NCBI GenBank assembly: GCA_041657585.1
Contig: JBBABP010000014.1
Coordinates: 1 to 19,753, forward strand
Reading direction: 5' to 3'
DNA length: 19,753 nucleotides
From: JBBABP01 sp041657585
GTDB lineage: Bacteria; Patescibacteriota; Gracilibacteria; Absconditabacterales; Absconditicoccaceae
The notes below the pieces were generated by a model. It saw only the letters and a program-made list of their open reading frames with translations. It did no database searches and was not told the DNA's origin. A program made the position numbers and the translations under genes. Below are positions 1 to 6,672 of this stretch, in pieces. Within the stretch, counting starts at the first letter, position 1; each line of letters opens with the position of its first letter.

Positions 1-942
1 TGAATACCTGCAAATATTGTTAATGAATCTGAATTAGAAAAATTGCAAAGACTAGAAGCCGAATTAAAATTAAAAATCGTGTGACAAGATGAGGCCGTTT
101 GATCGATAGTAAAAACTTTAACAAGAAGCAGACTTTCTATTATACAAAAAACTAAACCAATTTGATCATTTTTATTTCTTGGACCAAGCGGTGTTTGAAA
201 AACATTTTTGGCAAAGCTAATCGCGAAAGATTATTTTGGCGACGAAACAGCTATGATAAGAGTTGATATGTCAGAATTTATGGAAAAATATTCTGTGTCT
301 AAATTAATATGATCTCCTGCTGGTTATGTCGGATATGACGAATGATGAAATTTAACTGAAGCAGTAAGGAGAAAACCTTATTCGGTAATTTTGTTCGATG
401 AAATAGAAAAAGCTTCTAGTGATGTTTTGAATATTATGCTTCAAATTTTGGACGAATGACAGTTAAAAGATGCCAAATGAAGAATTATCGATTTCAAAAG
501 CACGATTATAATTATGACAAGCAATATTTGATCAGAAGAATTTAGTAAAAAACAATCAACAATCTGATTTGCAACTTGATCTGAATTAGAAAAAGATAAA
601 AAAGATTTTGATGGAATCAAAGAAAGAGTTTTGAGTGAATTAAAAAACCACCTATCTCCAGAGTTTTTGAATAGAATTGATTACAAAATAGTGTTTAATA
701 GTTTGGACAAAAAAACTTTATCTAAGATATTAAAAATAAAAATAGATCAATTCTTAGCTACTTGGAAAGTAAATTCAGATATTAGTTTACCAAAATTTAC
801 AGACAAAAAAATTAGCGAAATTATAGAGAAAATCTACCAACCAGAAAATTGAGTAAGAGCTTTGGAAAGATATATTCAAGATGAAATAGAGCCAGAATTA
901 ATTAAAAAAATTATTGATACGTCAAATCACAAAGTTAAATAA
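1..942 (+). CDS. ClpB/ClpC-type AAA+ ATPase, C-terminal part (5' partial)
   Basis: Hsp100 unfoldase of the ClpB/ClpC group, an ATP-driven hexamer that threads proteins for refolding or delivery to ClpP. Only the last 313 residues are present and the gene enters from the left edge. Visible in order: a linker ending IVGQDEAV, Walker A GPSGVGKT (second Gly is TGA), a DMSEFMEKYSVSKLIG pore-side segment, GYVGYDEGG, Walker B VILFDEIEKA, sensor-1 region IIIMTSNIGS, arginine-finger region LSPEFLNRID, and the C-terminal small domain with sensor-2 GVRALER. At least twelve glycines are TGA, including those in Walker A and DEGQLKDAKGR. The M-domain lies outside the window, so ClpB and ClpC cannot be separated. 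A hairpin terminator lies about 150 bases downstream. Family assignment is very secure. Confidence 0.95.
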
Positions 943-995
943 CAAATAAAAACATAAACCTTCATTATGTAAAAACACACAATAATAGTATTTGC

Positions 996-1038
996 GCCCC
1001 GCAGAATTGGCGGGGCAGGCTATACCGCGACTGCGGTA
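996..1038. repeat. Two GC-rich hairpins in the clp 3' intergenic
   Basis: Two perfect short stems sit side by side: GCCCCGC/GCGGGGC (996-1016) and TACCGC/GCGGTA (1023-1038). Their GC content stands out strongly from the surrounding AT-rich DNA. They resemble the other GC-rich palindromes in this window and look like small dispersed repeats rather than part of a gene. Confidence 0.6.
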
Positions 1039-1089
1039 AAAGAAAAAATAAATTTCTATTAAGTGCCAATAGGCACGACCTATTATTGG

Positions 1090-1114
1090 CTCTGGACGGA
1101 AGTCCAGAGTTTTT
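1090..1114 (+). terminator. Rho-independent terminator after clp
   Basis: Perfect 8-bp stem CTCTGGAC/GTCCAGAG with a four-base GGAA loop, followed directly by TTTTT. It is correctly oriented to end the Clp transcript. Confidence 0.8.
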
Positions 1115-1126
1115 AAAAAAAGGAAT

Positions 1127-1160
1127 AAAAAAATCTCCCAATTTCGTGAGAGATTTTTTT
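1127..1160 (-). terminator. Terminator of the ferredoxin-side operon (probably bidirectional)
   Basis: Inverted repeat AAAAAAATCTCCCA / TGAGAGATTTTTTT with a six-base ATTTCG loop and one G-U pair. It is flanked by A and T runs, so it can terminate in both directions. It lies about 20 bases beyond the stop of the minus-strand ferredoxin and faces the clp terminator. Confidence 0.8.
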
Positions 1161-1182
1161 TCGTGAAAAATATAATTTCGTG

Positions 1183-1365
1183 TTAATCTAAGATTGCTCA
1201 AACTGGACAAGAATCTTTGGCTTGTTGTAAAAGATTTTTTTCTGCATCATCTTTTGCTGGTCTTTTTACTTCAGCTTTATTATCTACATTAAAATCTATC
1301 AAATCTTTACCAGCTACTGCAACACAAGTGCCACATCATATACACAAATTTTGATCTACGTTCAT
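1183..1365 (-). CDS. 4Fe-4S ferredoxin
   Basis: Small 60-aa soluble electron carrier. The N-terminus MNVDQNLCIGCGTC carries three cluster ligands (C8, C11, C14) and the fourth is in CPVGAI near the C-terminus. This is the usual pattern of a single-cluster [4Fe-4S] ferredoxin. The glycines of CIGC and CPVG are both TGA, so the gene is unreadable in the standard code. The middle (residues 20-50) is acidic and lysine-rich with no second CxxCxxC. It is the last gene of a minus-strand series and is followed by a hairpin terminator. Its redox partners are not in the window. Start: the only ATG before the CIGC motif. No Shine-Dalgarno sequence is evident, as elsewhere here. Confidence 0.92.
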
Positions 1366-1410
1366 GGGAATTAAATTAAAAAATAAAAAGATTAAAAGAT
1401 TGGAATATTA

Positions 1411-1527
1411 AAAATCCCTCTCCCGCGAAAGCGGGATACTCCCTTTAAAAAAGGGAGACAGCTATCTTTTTTATTTCTGTCCTCCTTTTCTTCAAAGGAG
1501 GGGTGGTCCGAAGGACAGGAGGATTTA
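1411..1527. repeat. Composite palindromic intergenic repeat
   Basis: A run of hairpins between two minus-strand genes: TCCCGC-GAAA-GCGGGA (1421-1436), CTCCCTTT/AAGGGAG (1439-1457), CCTCCTTT/AAAGGAGG (about 1481-1502) and GTCC-GAA-GGAC (1506-1516). The TCTCCCTTT...AGGGAG motif recurs at 5240-5260, so this is a dispersed, recombining repeat family. No coding potential is seen. Confidence 0.7.
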
Positions 1528-1535
1528 TTTTTCTT

Positions 1536-2150
1536 TTAGTCAGAATTTTCTTCTTCATTTCTATTCTCTTCTTCAAACAGTCACTTAAATGATCTTTTGT
1601 TGCTTATTTCTTTGAGTGTTTCTTCATCAGCCATATTTATGATTTTCGTTCTGTTTCAATTTTCTCTTGCATTTTTGACAACTGATATCAAAGTTAAAAC
1701 AAATCAAATCAATAAAAGAAGCTGAATGAAATAATAAGATCAGGTTAAATGAATTGTTTGAGTCACTCAATTTACTACATTAATTGTGTCTGATATTCAA
1801 AGTAACGCCGTTAATATTATCCGCAATAAAATAAAGTTTAATAATGAATCATTTTCTTTGAATCCGAAATAACTAATTACAAAATTTTTAAATCTGAAAC
1901 TTAAATTTCGTGCAAGTAAAATTATTATAGTGACAAATATTACAAGCATTGATTTAAAAAGATGGCCTCACAAAAGTCGCACAGAATAAGCTCATCAATT
2001 CACAGGAGAAATCTTGATCAAAGGCAAAATCACGAAAGCAATAATCAACAAGAATAAATATAAAACAAATATTTTTTGATGCTTAGCGTATTTACTAAAC
2101 CTGTATAATAATTTACTAAATCTTTCCAAAATATTCGGCCTTTTGAGCAT
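1536..2150 (-). CDS. Uncharacterised multi-pass membrane protein
   Basis: 204-aa protein that I do not recognise. Reading TGA as Gly gives one uninterrupted frame. Hydrophobic segments lie at roughly residues 28-48 (IFVLYLFLLIIAFVILP), 62-82 (MLVIFVTIIILLA), 105-125 (LLRIILTALLGI) and 140-160 (YYFIQLLLLIGFVLTLI), giving about four membrane spans with a short basic N-terminus. The C-terminal tail of about 40 residues is charged and ends in a Glu/Asn-rich stretch, so it is probably cytoplasmic. It lies downstream of the ribosomal protein genes on the same strand. At least eight glycines are TGA. No catalytic motif is visible; a structural, transport or anchoring role would be a guess. Confidence 0.8.
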
Positions 2151-2186
2151 TATAATAAATTAAAATATTAAAAAACTAAAACATTA

Positions 2187-2221
2187 AACTTGTCCGCCTT
2201 TTTCTTTGGTGGGAGATTAAA
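2187..2221. repeat. CCGCC/GGTGG short hairpin repeat
   Basis: CCGCC, a T-rich loop and GGTGG, followed by AGATTAAA. A close relative (CCCGCC...GGCGGG then GATTAAA) lies at 13904-13930, which marks it as a dispersed element. It sits between two membrane protein genes. Confidence 0.5.
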
Positions 2222-2261
2222 CGTAAAATATATAATAATTTAATCTGACTTTGCAACTAAA

Positions 2262-2696
2262 TTATAATTGGTAATTTGAATTTGTCGTGTCGGTTTGTCA
2301 ATTTGGAGTGGTGTCGTAATATAACTGATTATTGTATTGGTTATCCAATTGGCTTTTTTTGATTACATTACCTAGGTTAAATGCTCAATTTATCAATTGT
2401 CACATTTTGTTAAATATATTTTTTGGATAGTAATATTCATATTTTGGTATATTCATGGCCTTCATCAAAGTTGGGATTAGCAATATCAAAATTATTGTTA
2501 ATATTACTCATATTATCATAAATCTTATACTGTTCCGTCATTTTTTTTTGTTGTCGTCTTTTAGATGAGAAAAAATAAAGAAAAAAATTGCACGCACAAA
2601 AGTATAAAAACATCATAACAATATGGCTAATATTATCAATGCTATCGCAGTCAACAAACCATTCTGAAAAGTTGAATCTGTATAAATACCGCTCAT
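2262..2696 (-). CDS. Uncharacterised small membrane protein
   Basis: 144-aa protein that I do not recognise, masked in the standard code by eight or more in-frame TGA codons. A more visible frame on the same strand (2437-2760) is a shadow. Two strongly hydrophobic segments flank a basic loop: residues about 14-45 (LLTAIALIILAILLG continuing through FFFIFSHL) and about 60-80 (IRFMIIGVILTIILILLIP). The loop between them contains KDDNKKKGRNS. The C-terminal 65 residues are polar, Asn/Gln/Thr/Tyr-rich and end near TDTTNSNYQL. A hairpin topology with an exposed polar tail fits. It follows rpsP on the same strand with a palindromic repeat in the gap. Start: ATG at MSGIYTDSTFQNG; no ribosome binding site is obvious. 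Confidence 0.78.
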
Positions 2697-2724
2697 TTGT
2701 ATCTATAATAGATTTAAAAAAATA

Positions 2725-2777
2725 AGTTACGAGTGAATAGTTACTAGTTACGAGACACACGTCACTCGTTACTGATA
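2725..2777. repeat. TTACGAGT/TTACTAGT palindromic microrepeat, copy 1
   Basis: Stretch built from AGTTACGAGTGA, AGTTACTAGTTACGAG and the near-complement GTCACTCGTTACT, which can fold back on itself. The same word set recurs at 3117-3147, 6503-6535, 14000-14035 and 18137-18170. It lies in the rpsP 3' gap. Confidence 0.65.
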
Positions 2778-2780
2778 GTT

Positions 2781-3080
2781 CTATTTTTTTTCTTCTTTCT
2801 TTGTTTTTGCTGTTCTTGTTCTGTGTTCAAAAAATTTCTGAAATAATTTGTCTTTTGTATTAGCAAACAATATTTTTGCCAATCTTTCTGAAAGACCAGC
2901 TCATTTTGCAACTCGATCTTTGATAGATTGCAAATCATATTCTGATTTGTGAGCTACTGGATCAAATCGTCACAAAACTTGTTTAGATCAAGTTTTTACT
3001 GGTTTTGTATGTTCAGTCAAAACGATTCTGTAAAATGGTTTGTTTGTTCTTCATTGTCTAGATAATCTAATTGTTAACAT
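2781..3080 (-). CDS. rpsP: Ribosomal protein bS16
   Basis: 30S subunit protein bS16, 99 aa, which binds 16S rRNA and helps 5' domain assembly. The N-terminus MLTIRLSRQGRTNKPFYRIV (Gly10 is TGA) is the family signature. It continues with LTEHTKPVKTGSKQVLGRFD and PVAHK. The central helix region (DLQSIKDRVAKGAGLSERL) and a Lys/Arg-rich tail follow. Length is slightly above the usual 80-90 aa because of the basic tail. It is the third ribosome-related unit of the minus-strand run tRNA-Ser, tRNA-Met, rpmG, rpsP. The start ATG coincides with the conserved N-terminus. Confidence 0.97.
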
Positions 3081-3116
3081 TTAAGAGAATTTAAAGAGTA
3101 AAACGTGAAGTAAGAA

Positions 3117-3147
3117 TTAGTAACTAGTCACACGTGACTAGTAACTG
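3117..3147. repeat. TTACTAGT palindromic microrepeat, copy 2
   Basis: AGTAACTAGTCAC followed by an ACGTGACTAGTAACT arm: a near-perfect inverted repeat between rpmG and rpsP. It shares words with the copies at 2725, 6503, 14000 and 18137. Confidence 0.65.
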
Positions 3148-3151
3148 AGAC

Positions 3152-3325
3152 TTATTTTAATTTTTCTTTTGAATTGTGTTTTGTGTGTTTTTTTTCTTTT
3201 TTGCAATATTTCGTGAGCTCTAATTTTGGGGTGTTTTTTTTGTGTATATTAGTAAAATAATTTGTTGCTCAACATTCTTTACATTGCATTGCCACATTAA
3301 TTCTTCATCATTTTTTTTTTGCCAT
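3152..3325 (-). CDS. rpmG: Ribosomal protein bL33
   Basis: 50S subunit protein bL33, 57 aa. The core MQCKECGATNYFTNIHKKNT is followed by PKLELTKYC, which is diagnostic of the zinc-ribbon (C+) type. Codons 6, 7 and 19 (glycines) are TGA. The first zinc knuckle CKEC is present. The second, normally CxxC, reads C-K-K-E, so the fourth cysteine appears to be lost although nearby histidines (KKHTKH) could substitute. A 10-A run sits inside codons 2-5. The gene lies between tRNA-Met and rpsP on the same strand, consistent with a translation-related transcription unit. Confidence 0.94.
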
Positions 3326-3349
3326 TTGATAATTTATATTAAATAAAAT

Positions 3350-3480
3350 TTGGAACTTGGAATTAGGAACTGGAATATTGGTAATTAATTACGAATTACG
3401 AATTGCAAATTACGAATTACAAATATACAAATTACTTCTTTAATTTTTAGTTGTTAGTTGTTAGTTGTTAGTTTAACGTC
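3350..3480. repeat. Simple-sequence intergenic repeats
   Basis: Low-complexity tract between tRNA-Met and rpmG: GGAACTTGGAATTAGGAACTGG, then about five units of ATTACGAATT/ATTACAAATT, then four units of TTAGTTG. No gene is seen. Short tandem words of this kind recur at 4432-4506. Confidence 0.6.
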
Positions 3481-3482
3481 TT

Positions 3483-3556
3483 TGGCTCCAAGGAGACTCG
3501 AACTCCTGACCTCGTCCTTATGAGAGACGCGCTCTAACCGGCTGAGCTACAGAGCC
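3483..3556 (-). tRNA. tRNA-Met (anticodon CAU, probably elongator)
   Basis: Complete 74-nt cloverleaf: acceptor GGCTCTG, D arm GCTCAGCCGGTTAGAGC, anticodon stem CGTCT/GGACG with loop CTCATAA (anticodon CAT), T arm with GTTCGAGTC, and discriminator A. No CCA is encoded. The D arm and anticodon loop are close to elongator tRNA-Met. A tRNA-Ile with a lysidine-modified CAU anticodon cannot be excluded from sequence alone. It is 8 bases downstream of tRNA-Ser and probably co-transcribed. Confidence 0.92.
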
Positions 3557-3564
3557 TTGTCTAA

Positions 3565-3654
3565 TGGCGGTGAGGGCGGGATTCGAACCCGCGAGCCGAT
3601 TTCTCGGCTGACTCATTAGCAGCGAGTTGATTTCAACCGCTCATCCACCTCACC
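3565..3654 (-). tRNA. tRNA-Ser (anticodon GCU)
   Basis: Class II tRNA of 90 nt. Acceptor GGTGAGG pairs with CCTCACC, and the anticodon loop CTGCTAA gives GCT. The long variable arm is AGCCGAGAAATCGGCT, the T arm contains GGTTCGAATCC, the discriminator is G and CCA is encoded. It is the first element of the minus-strand unit continuing to tRNA-Met and rpmG. Confidence 0.95.
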
Positions 3655-3676
3655 ACATTTTGCAAAAATAAAAAAA

Positions 3677-3682
3677 AGTATA
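3677..3682 (-). promoter_or_regulatory. Possible -10 element for the tRNA-Ser/tRNA-Met unit
   Basis: On the minus strand TATACT (in TTATACT) lies about 22 bases before the tRNA-Ser 5' end, a fitting distance for a -10 box with a short leader. No good -35 box is seen at the expected spacing. The gap 3655-3791 also serves the divergent HD-domain gene and is otherwise plain AT-rich DNA. Confidence 0.3.
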
Positions 3683-3791
3683 ACAAAAACTTGTGCTTGA
3701 ATATATAATTAATTGATATTGAAATTCAAGTATAAAACTTTAGATTGTTTATAAAATAAATTATTTAAAAAAATTCTAAAAAAAATTTAGA

Positions 3792-4427
3792 ATGCTTGAA
3801 AAAATACAGAGAGAAATCAGATTTTTTTTTGATAATGAGAATGGTTGTCATGATTGGGATCACACACAAAGAGTACTTAATCTCGCCATGGAAATAGCAA
3901 AAAAAGAAAAAGCCGATATAGAAATAATTCAATATGCTTGTATTTTGCACGATATAGGAAGAAAAAAAGAAATCGAAACAAAAGGTAAAATTTGTCATGC
4001 TCAACATTGAGCAATTCTGGCTAAAAAAATTTTGGAAAAACATTGAATGGAATGAAATAAGATTGAAAAAATTTTTCATTGCATACAAACGCATAGGTAT
4101 AGAGATAAAAATAATAAACCTGAATCCAAAGAAGCGAAAATTTTGTTTGACGCAGATAAAATTGATAGCATTTGAGCTACGTGAATTGGAAGGGCGTTTA
4201 TGTTTGCTGGAGAAATTGGATCAAAATTACATAATGAAAAAAATATTGATTGGAAAAAAACTAAAGCATATACAAACGAAGACACTGCCAAAAGAGAATT
4301 TGTAGTTAAATTGGCTAAAATAAAAGATAATCTTTACACACAAACTTGAAAAAAAATAGCTAAAAAAAGACATGATTTTATGGTAAAATTTTTTAAACAA
4401 TTGGACGAAGAAATTTATTGAAGCTAA
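3792..4427 (+). CDS. HD-domain phosphohydrolase
   Basis: 211-aa metal-dependent hydrolase of the HD superfamily (the single-domain type often annotated as predicted HD hydrolase). Motifs: CHDWDHTQRVLNLA with H20, D21 and H24; the name-giving HD pair H53-D54 in CILHDIGR; HAQHGA around 69-74; a Cys-His region in FHCIQTHRYRD; and DADKIDSIGATGIGR, which supplies the last metal-binding Asp. This order matches the H...HD...H...H...D pattern of the family. The substrate is not predictable and could be a nucleotide or other phosphomonoester. Several glycines are TGA, so the gene looks broken in the standard code after codon 72. It is divergent from the tRNAs and followed by an unknown gene. Confidence 0.92.
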
Positions 4428-4510
4428 ATCATAAATGCTAAATGTTAAATGCTAAGTGCTAAATGCTAATTGTTAATTATTCATTTTTAATTTTTAATTT
4501 TTAATTTTAC
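4428..4510. repeat. AAATGCTA and TTTTTAA tandem microrepeats
   Basis: Six imperfect copies of an AAATGCTA-like unit (4432-4474) followed by three or four TTTTTAA units. They separate two same-strand genes and show no coding potential. Confidence 0.6.
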
Positions 4511-4514
4511 TTAA

Positions 4515-5120
4515 ATGGCAAATGAAGTTTCATGATGAATTGATGGGATAGATAGTTGATGAGAGGTCAGAAGTGATGTGAACAAAGTCACGGAAGAGGC
4601 AGTTAGACGCGTTCAAGACAATCAAAAAAAAGCTAAACAAGTCTGACAGCAGATTAAAAAAGACAAAGATACAAATAATAAATTCGCTGAATTTTTGTGA
4701 TTTTTGTTGAAAAAAATTAATAACGATAAAATGATTGGTCTGATTTATAATATTTTTTTCAAAACTAAACACCCAAAAAATAATTTAGTTTATCTAAGAA
4801 AAAATATAAACAGCGTTGTGATAGTAGGAATGTTTATGCCATTTTATATAAATGAAATTAAAAAAATCTGATTAGATTTATTTTTCGCAGAAATTTATGA
4901 TTTGGCTTCTGAGATTAGTTTGACAAAATATATCTCTTATTTGAAAAAACTTTCAGCAAAATATCACGACAATGTGCCAATTGACAAGGAAATGTTTGTG
5001 GATTTTTTGGTGGAAATTATCAATCAATATAAATTGGTGGACGTAGATAATTTGTGAGTGGATAAATTTAATGAGTTTAGATTAAGCTTGGTAAAGGAAC
5101 TTTATGGAGCGAAGAGGTAG
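4515..5120 (+). CDS. Uncharacterised protein
   Basis: 201-aa protein that I do not recognise. The frame is open only with TGA as Gly. The first 20 residues are Gly/Ser/Asp-rich (GGIDGIDSGGEV) and look disordered. Residues about 20-65 are Lys/Gln/Asp-rich and suggest a charged helix or short coiled coil. Residues about 65-135 contain hydrophobic helical segments (KFAEFLGFLLKKI, MIGLIYNIFF, VVIVGMFMPFYI) that may be membrane-associated or the core of a helical domain. The C-terminus (FVDFLVEIINQYKLVDVDNL) is amphipathic. It follows the HD hydrolase by 87 bases of simple repeat and may be co-transcribed. No motif points to a function. Confidence 0.75.
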
Positions 5121-5143
5121 TGGTCTTAATTTTTTTTTAATTT

Positions 5144-5261
5144 GTCATTGCGAGCAAAGCGAAGCAATCTATAAACGTTTAAAACAAGATTGCTTCGTCG
5201 TAAAAAAACTCCCTGCCTACTGGCAGGCAGGTTCGGCTTCTCCCTTTGAAGAAAAGGGAGT
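5144..5261. repeat. CATTGCGAG element (partial) plus GC-rich palindrome
   Basis: 5144-5200 begins GTCATTGCGAG and ends AGATTGCTTCGTCG, and shares both ends plus ACGTTTA/TTTAAAAC with the complete element at 6536-6656. It abuts a nested palindrome: outer ACTCCC/GGGAGT (5208-5213 with 5256-5261), inner CTGCC-TACT-GGCAG, and TCTCCCTTT/AGGGAG. It separates convergent genes and may also act as a transcription barrier. Confidence 0.7.
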
Positions 5262-5267
5262 CATATA

Positions 5268-5690
5268 TTAAACTAACCTCTTAATCCTATCCTCTATCTC
5301 TAAATTTAATTTTTCATTTTTATATAAACATAAATTGATGTTTTGAATTTCTTTGGAAGAAAATCACTGAGATTGGAATAATTTTTCTATTGAATCAAAT
5401 GAACCTGGGGAACTAAAGTTTTGAAAATATTGAATCAGATTTATAATTAAATCTTTGCCCTGAGATTTGTGAATTTTTTGGATAAGAGTTTGCTGATTTT
5501 CTTTGATGTTTTTGTCTGAAGTGCGTTGAACGTAATTGATTATTTTTTTTCTATTTTTGTATTTAAATAATAAATAAACTAAAATCGCGAAACAAATTAA
5601 TAATAAAATCGATATACCAAAAATCTGGAAATAAAAATTTATTTGCATTCAATTTAAATTTGGAGTTGCGATGCTGTTTAATGTTTGCAT
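5268..5690 (-). CDS. Single-pass membrane protein downstream of vWA gene
   Basis: 140-aa protein. Residues 1-18 form a short outside segment, and 22-43 (IFGISILLLICFAILVYLLF) are one membrane span followed by the basic stop-transfer KYKNRKK. The remaining 95 residues are a cytoplasmic helical domain. The shape (short N-terminus, one span, small cytoplasmic domain) and position directly after a BatA-like vWA gene recall the DUF4381-type partner in Bat/MoxR operons, but no decisive motif is seen and this is inference. Its start lies 13 bases after the vWA stop, so the two genes are very probably co-transcribed. Start: ATG at MQTLNSIATPNLNG, since an in-frame stop lies upstream; a second ATG at residue 15 is possible. 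Confidence 0.82.
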
Positions 5691-5703
5691 TTGTGAGCGT
5701 AAA

Positions 5704-6480
5704 TTAAAGTCAAATAATAATTAAAAATCAGAGCAAAAATAATGCTATGTTTATTTTCGTGTCAGAGATTTTTATGTTTTGGAAAGAAAAAATTTTAGAT
5801 AAAATCTCATCTCATTTTTCTATCGAGCTGGAAATATAATATTTTGAGTGTAATGTTTTGGAAACGGAATTGACTATATTTTTGTCATATTTGCTCGTAA
5901 TAGTTTTTCAGTTTTGTCTAAAAATATTTCCATTTGGATATCTGACGAGTCATCAATTTTTGCTGGAAACAACGATAATATTTATTTTATTGGTTGGCTT
6001 TAATAATTTCGCTTTGTTGAAATTAATATTACTAAAATCAGATAATAAAATAAAATAAAAGTCAGAATTTATTTTTTCTATTTCATTTAGTGGTAAATTT
6101 AGGTCAGAATTTCGTCAGCTTTGATTTGTCGTTATTCAATTGAGATATTGCAAAAAAGTTCAAGTATCTTGCGTAGCAGGTAGAAAATAATCAGAATAAT
6201 TTGAAAAAACTATCAATCAATAATTATAATTTGGATAAGTCTGAATAATTTTTTGGATAAGATATTTGCTTGTTTGTAACCTAGAAATTGGCATTTGATT
6301 TTTGTAAATAATGTCTTGAGTGTTCATTGTTTTTGAAAGATCTAACATGAAAATAATATTTTTTTCATTAGTGTTTTGTTGATTTGACTGAAAATAAATA
6401 AGAAAAATTGTAAAAAATAAACAGATAATTAATAAAATTATTTTGAGATAATAAATATATTTGTAGTTTTTGGATAACAT
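5704..6480 (-). CDS. BatA-like von Willebrand factor A membrane protein
   Basis: 258-aa protein with an N-terminal membrane span at about 12-30 (LKIILLIICLFFTIFLIYF), a vWA domain at about 40-220 and a C-terminal span at about 244-258 (NIALFLLGFLIIIGL). The MIDAS metal site is visible: D47-L-S-K-T51, a Thr118 region in GITTNQSG, and D148 in ILLSDFSN. SRLQTSK and YGLIVFSNYSDYF match the helix and strand after the first MIDAS motif, and NIIVVSSKNGG with SKYYIS matches the end of BatA/BatB domains. Such proteins partner MoxR ATPases in envelope stress or assembly; no MoxR or DUF58 gene is in the window. The MIDAS Ser is Thr here. The last span ends at once after GL. It overlaps no neighbour but lies close upstream of the 140-aa gene. 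Confidence 0.9.
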
Positions 6481-6502
6481 AAAATTAAATTTAAAAATAA
6501 AT

Positions 6503-6535
6503 TGTGACGAGTGACGAGTGACGTGTTACTAGTAA
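6503..6535. repeat. GAGTGACGAGTGACG/TTACTAGT microrepeat, copy 3
   Basis: GACGAGTGACGAGTGACGTG followed by TTACTAGTAA, the same word set as the other copies, immediately next to the large CATTGCGAG inverted repeat. Confidence 0.6.
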
Positions 6536-6656
6536 TTAGTCATTGCGAGGAACGTAGTGACGAAGTAATCTTCTCTGTTTATAATTAACTGATCAATTTT
6601 GTTTAAAACGTTTATAGATTGCTTCGTCGCAAAAAAAAGCTCCTCGCAATGACTAA
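6536..6656. repeat. 121-bp CATTGCGAG inverted-repeat element (MITE-like)
   Basis: Perfect 16-bp terminal inverted repeats, TTAGTCATTGCGAGGA (6536-6551) and TCCTCGCAATGACTAA (6641-6656). Imperfect complementarity continues inward (CGACGAAGCAATC against GACGAAGTAATC). Its centre is AT-rich and noncoding. A partial relative lies at 5144-5200. Short-palindrome architecture without a transposase gene suggests a non-autonomous mobile or REP-like element; the mobilising enzyme is not in the window. Confidence 0.8.
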
Positions 6657-6672
6657 TACTTAACTACGAAAT

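Noticed and set aside
2437..2760. 107-aa open frame on the minus strand
   Set aside because: It begins inside a repeat, has mixed composition and is one frame off from the 144-aa membrane protein (2262-2696), which has proper spans and TGA-glycines.
3389..3476. Possible CRISPR-like repeats (ATTACGAATT, TTAGTTG)
   Set aside because: Units are 7-10 bases, contiguous, imperfect and without unique spacers, so they are simple-sequence tracts.
3765..4291. Minus-strand open frames opposite the HD-domain gene
   Set aside because: Phe/Cys/Ser-rich antisense shadows; the plus strand carries a complete set of HD motifs.
3997..4305. 102-aa plus-strand frame within the HD-domain gene
   Set aside because: It is out of frame with the HD motifs, which continue through TGA-Gly to 4427.
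5858..6058. 66-aa hydrophobic plus-strand frame
   Set aside because: Antisense to the vWA domain of the BatA-like gene, where MIDAS motifs and domain order are clear.
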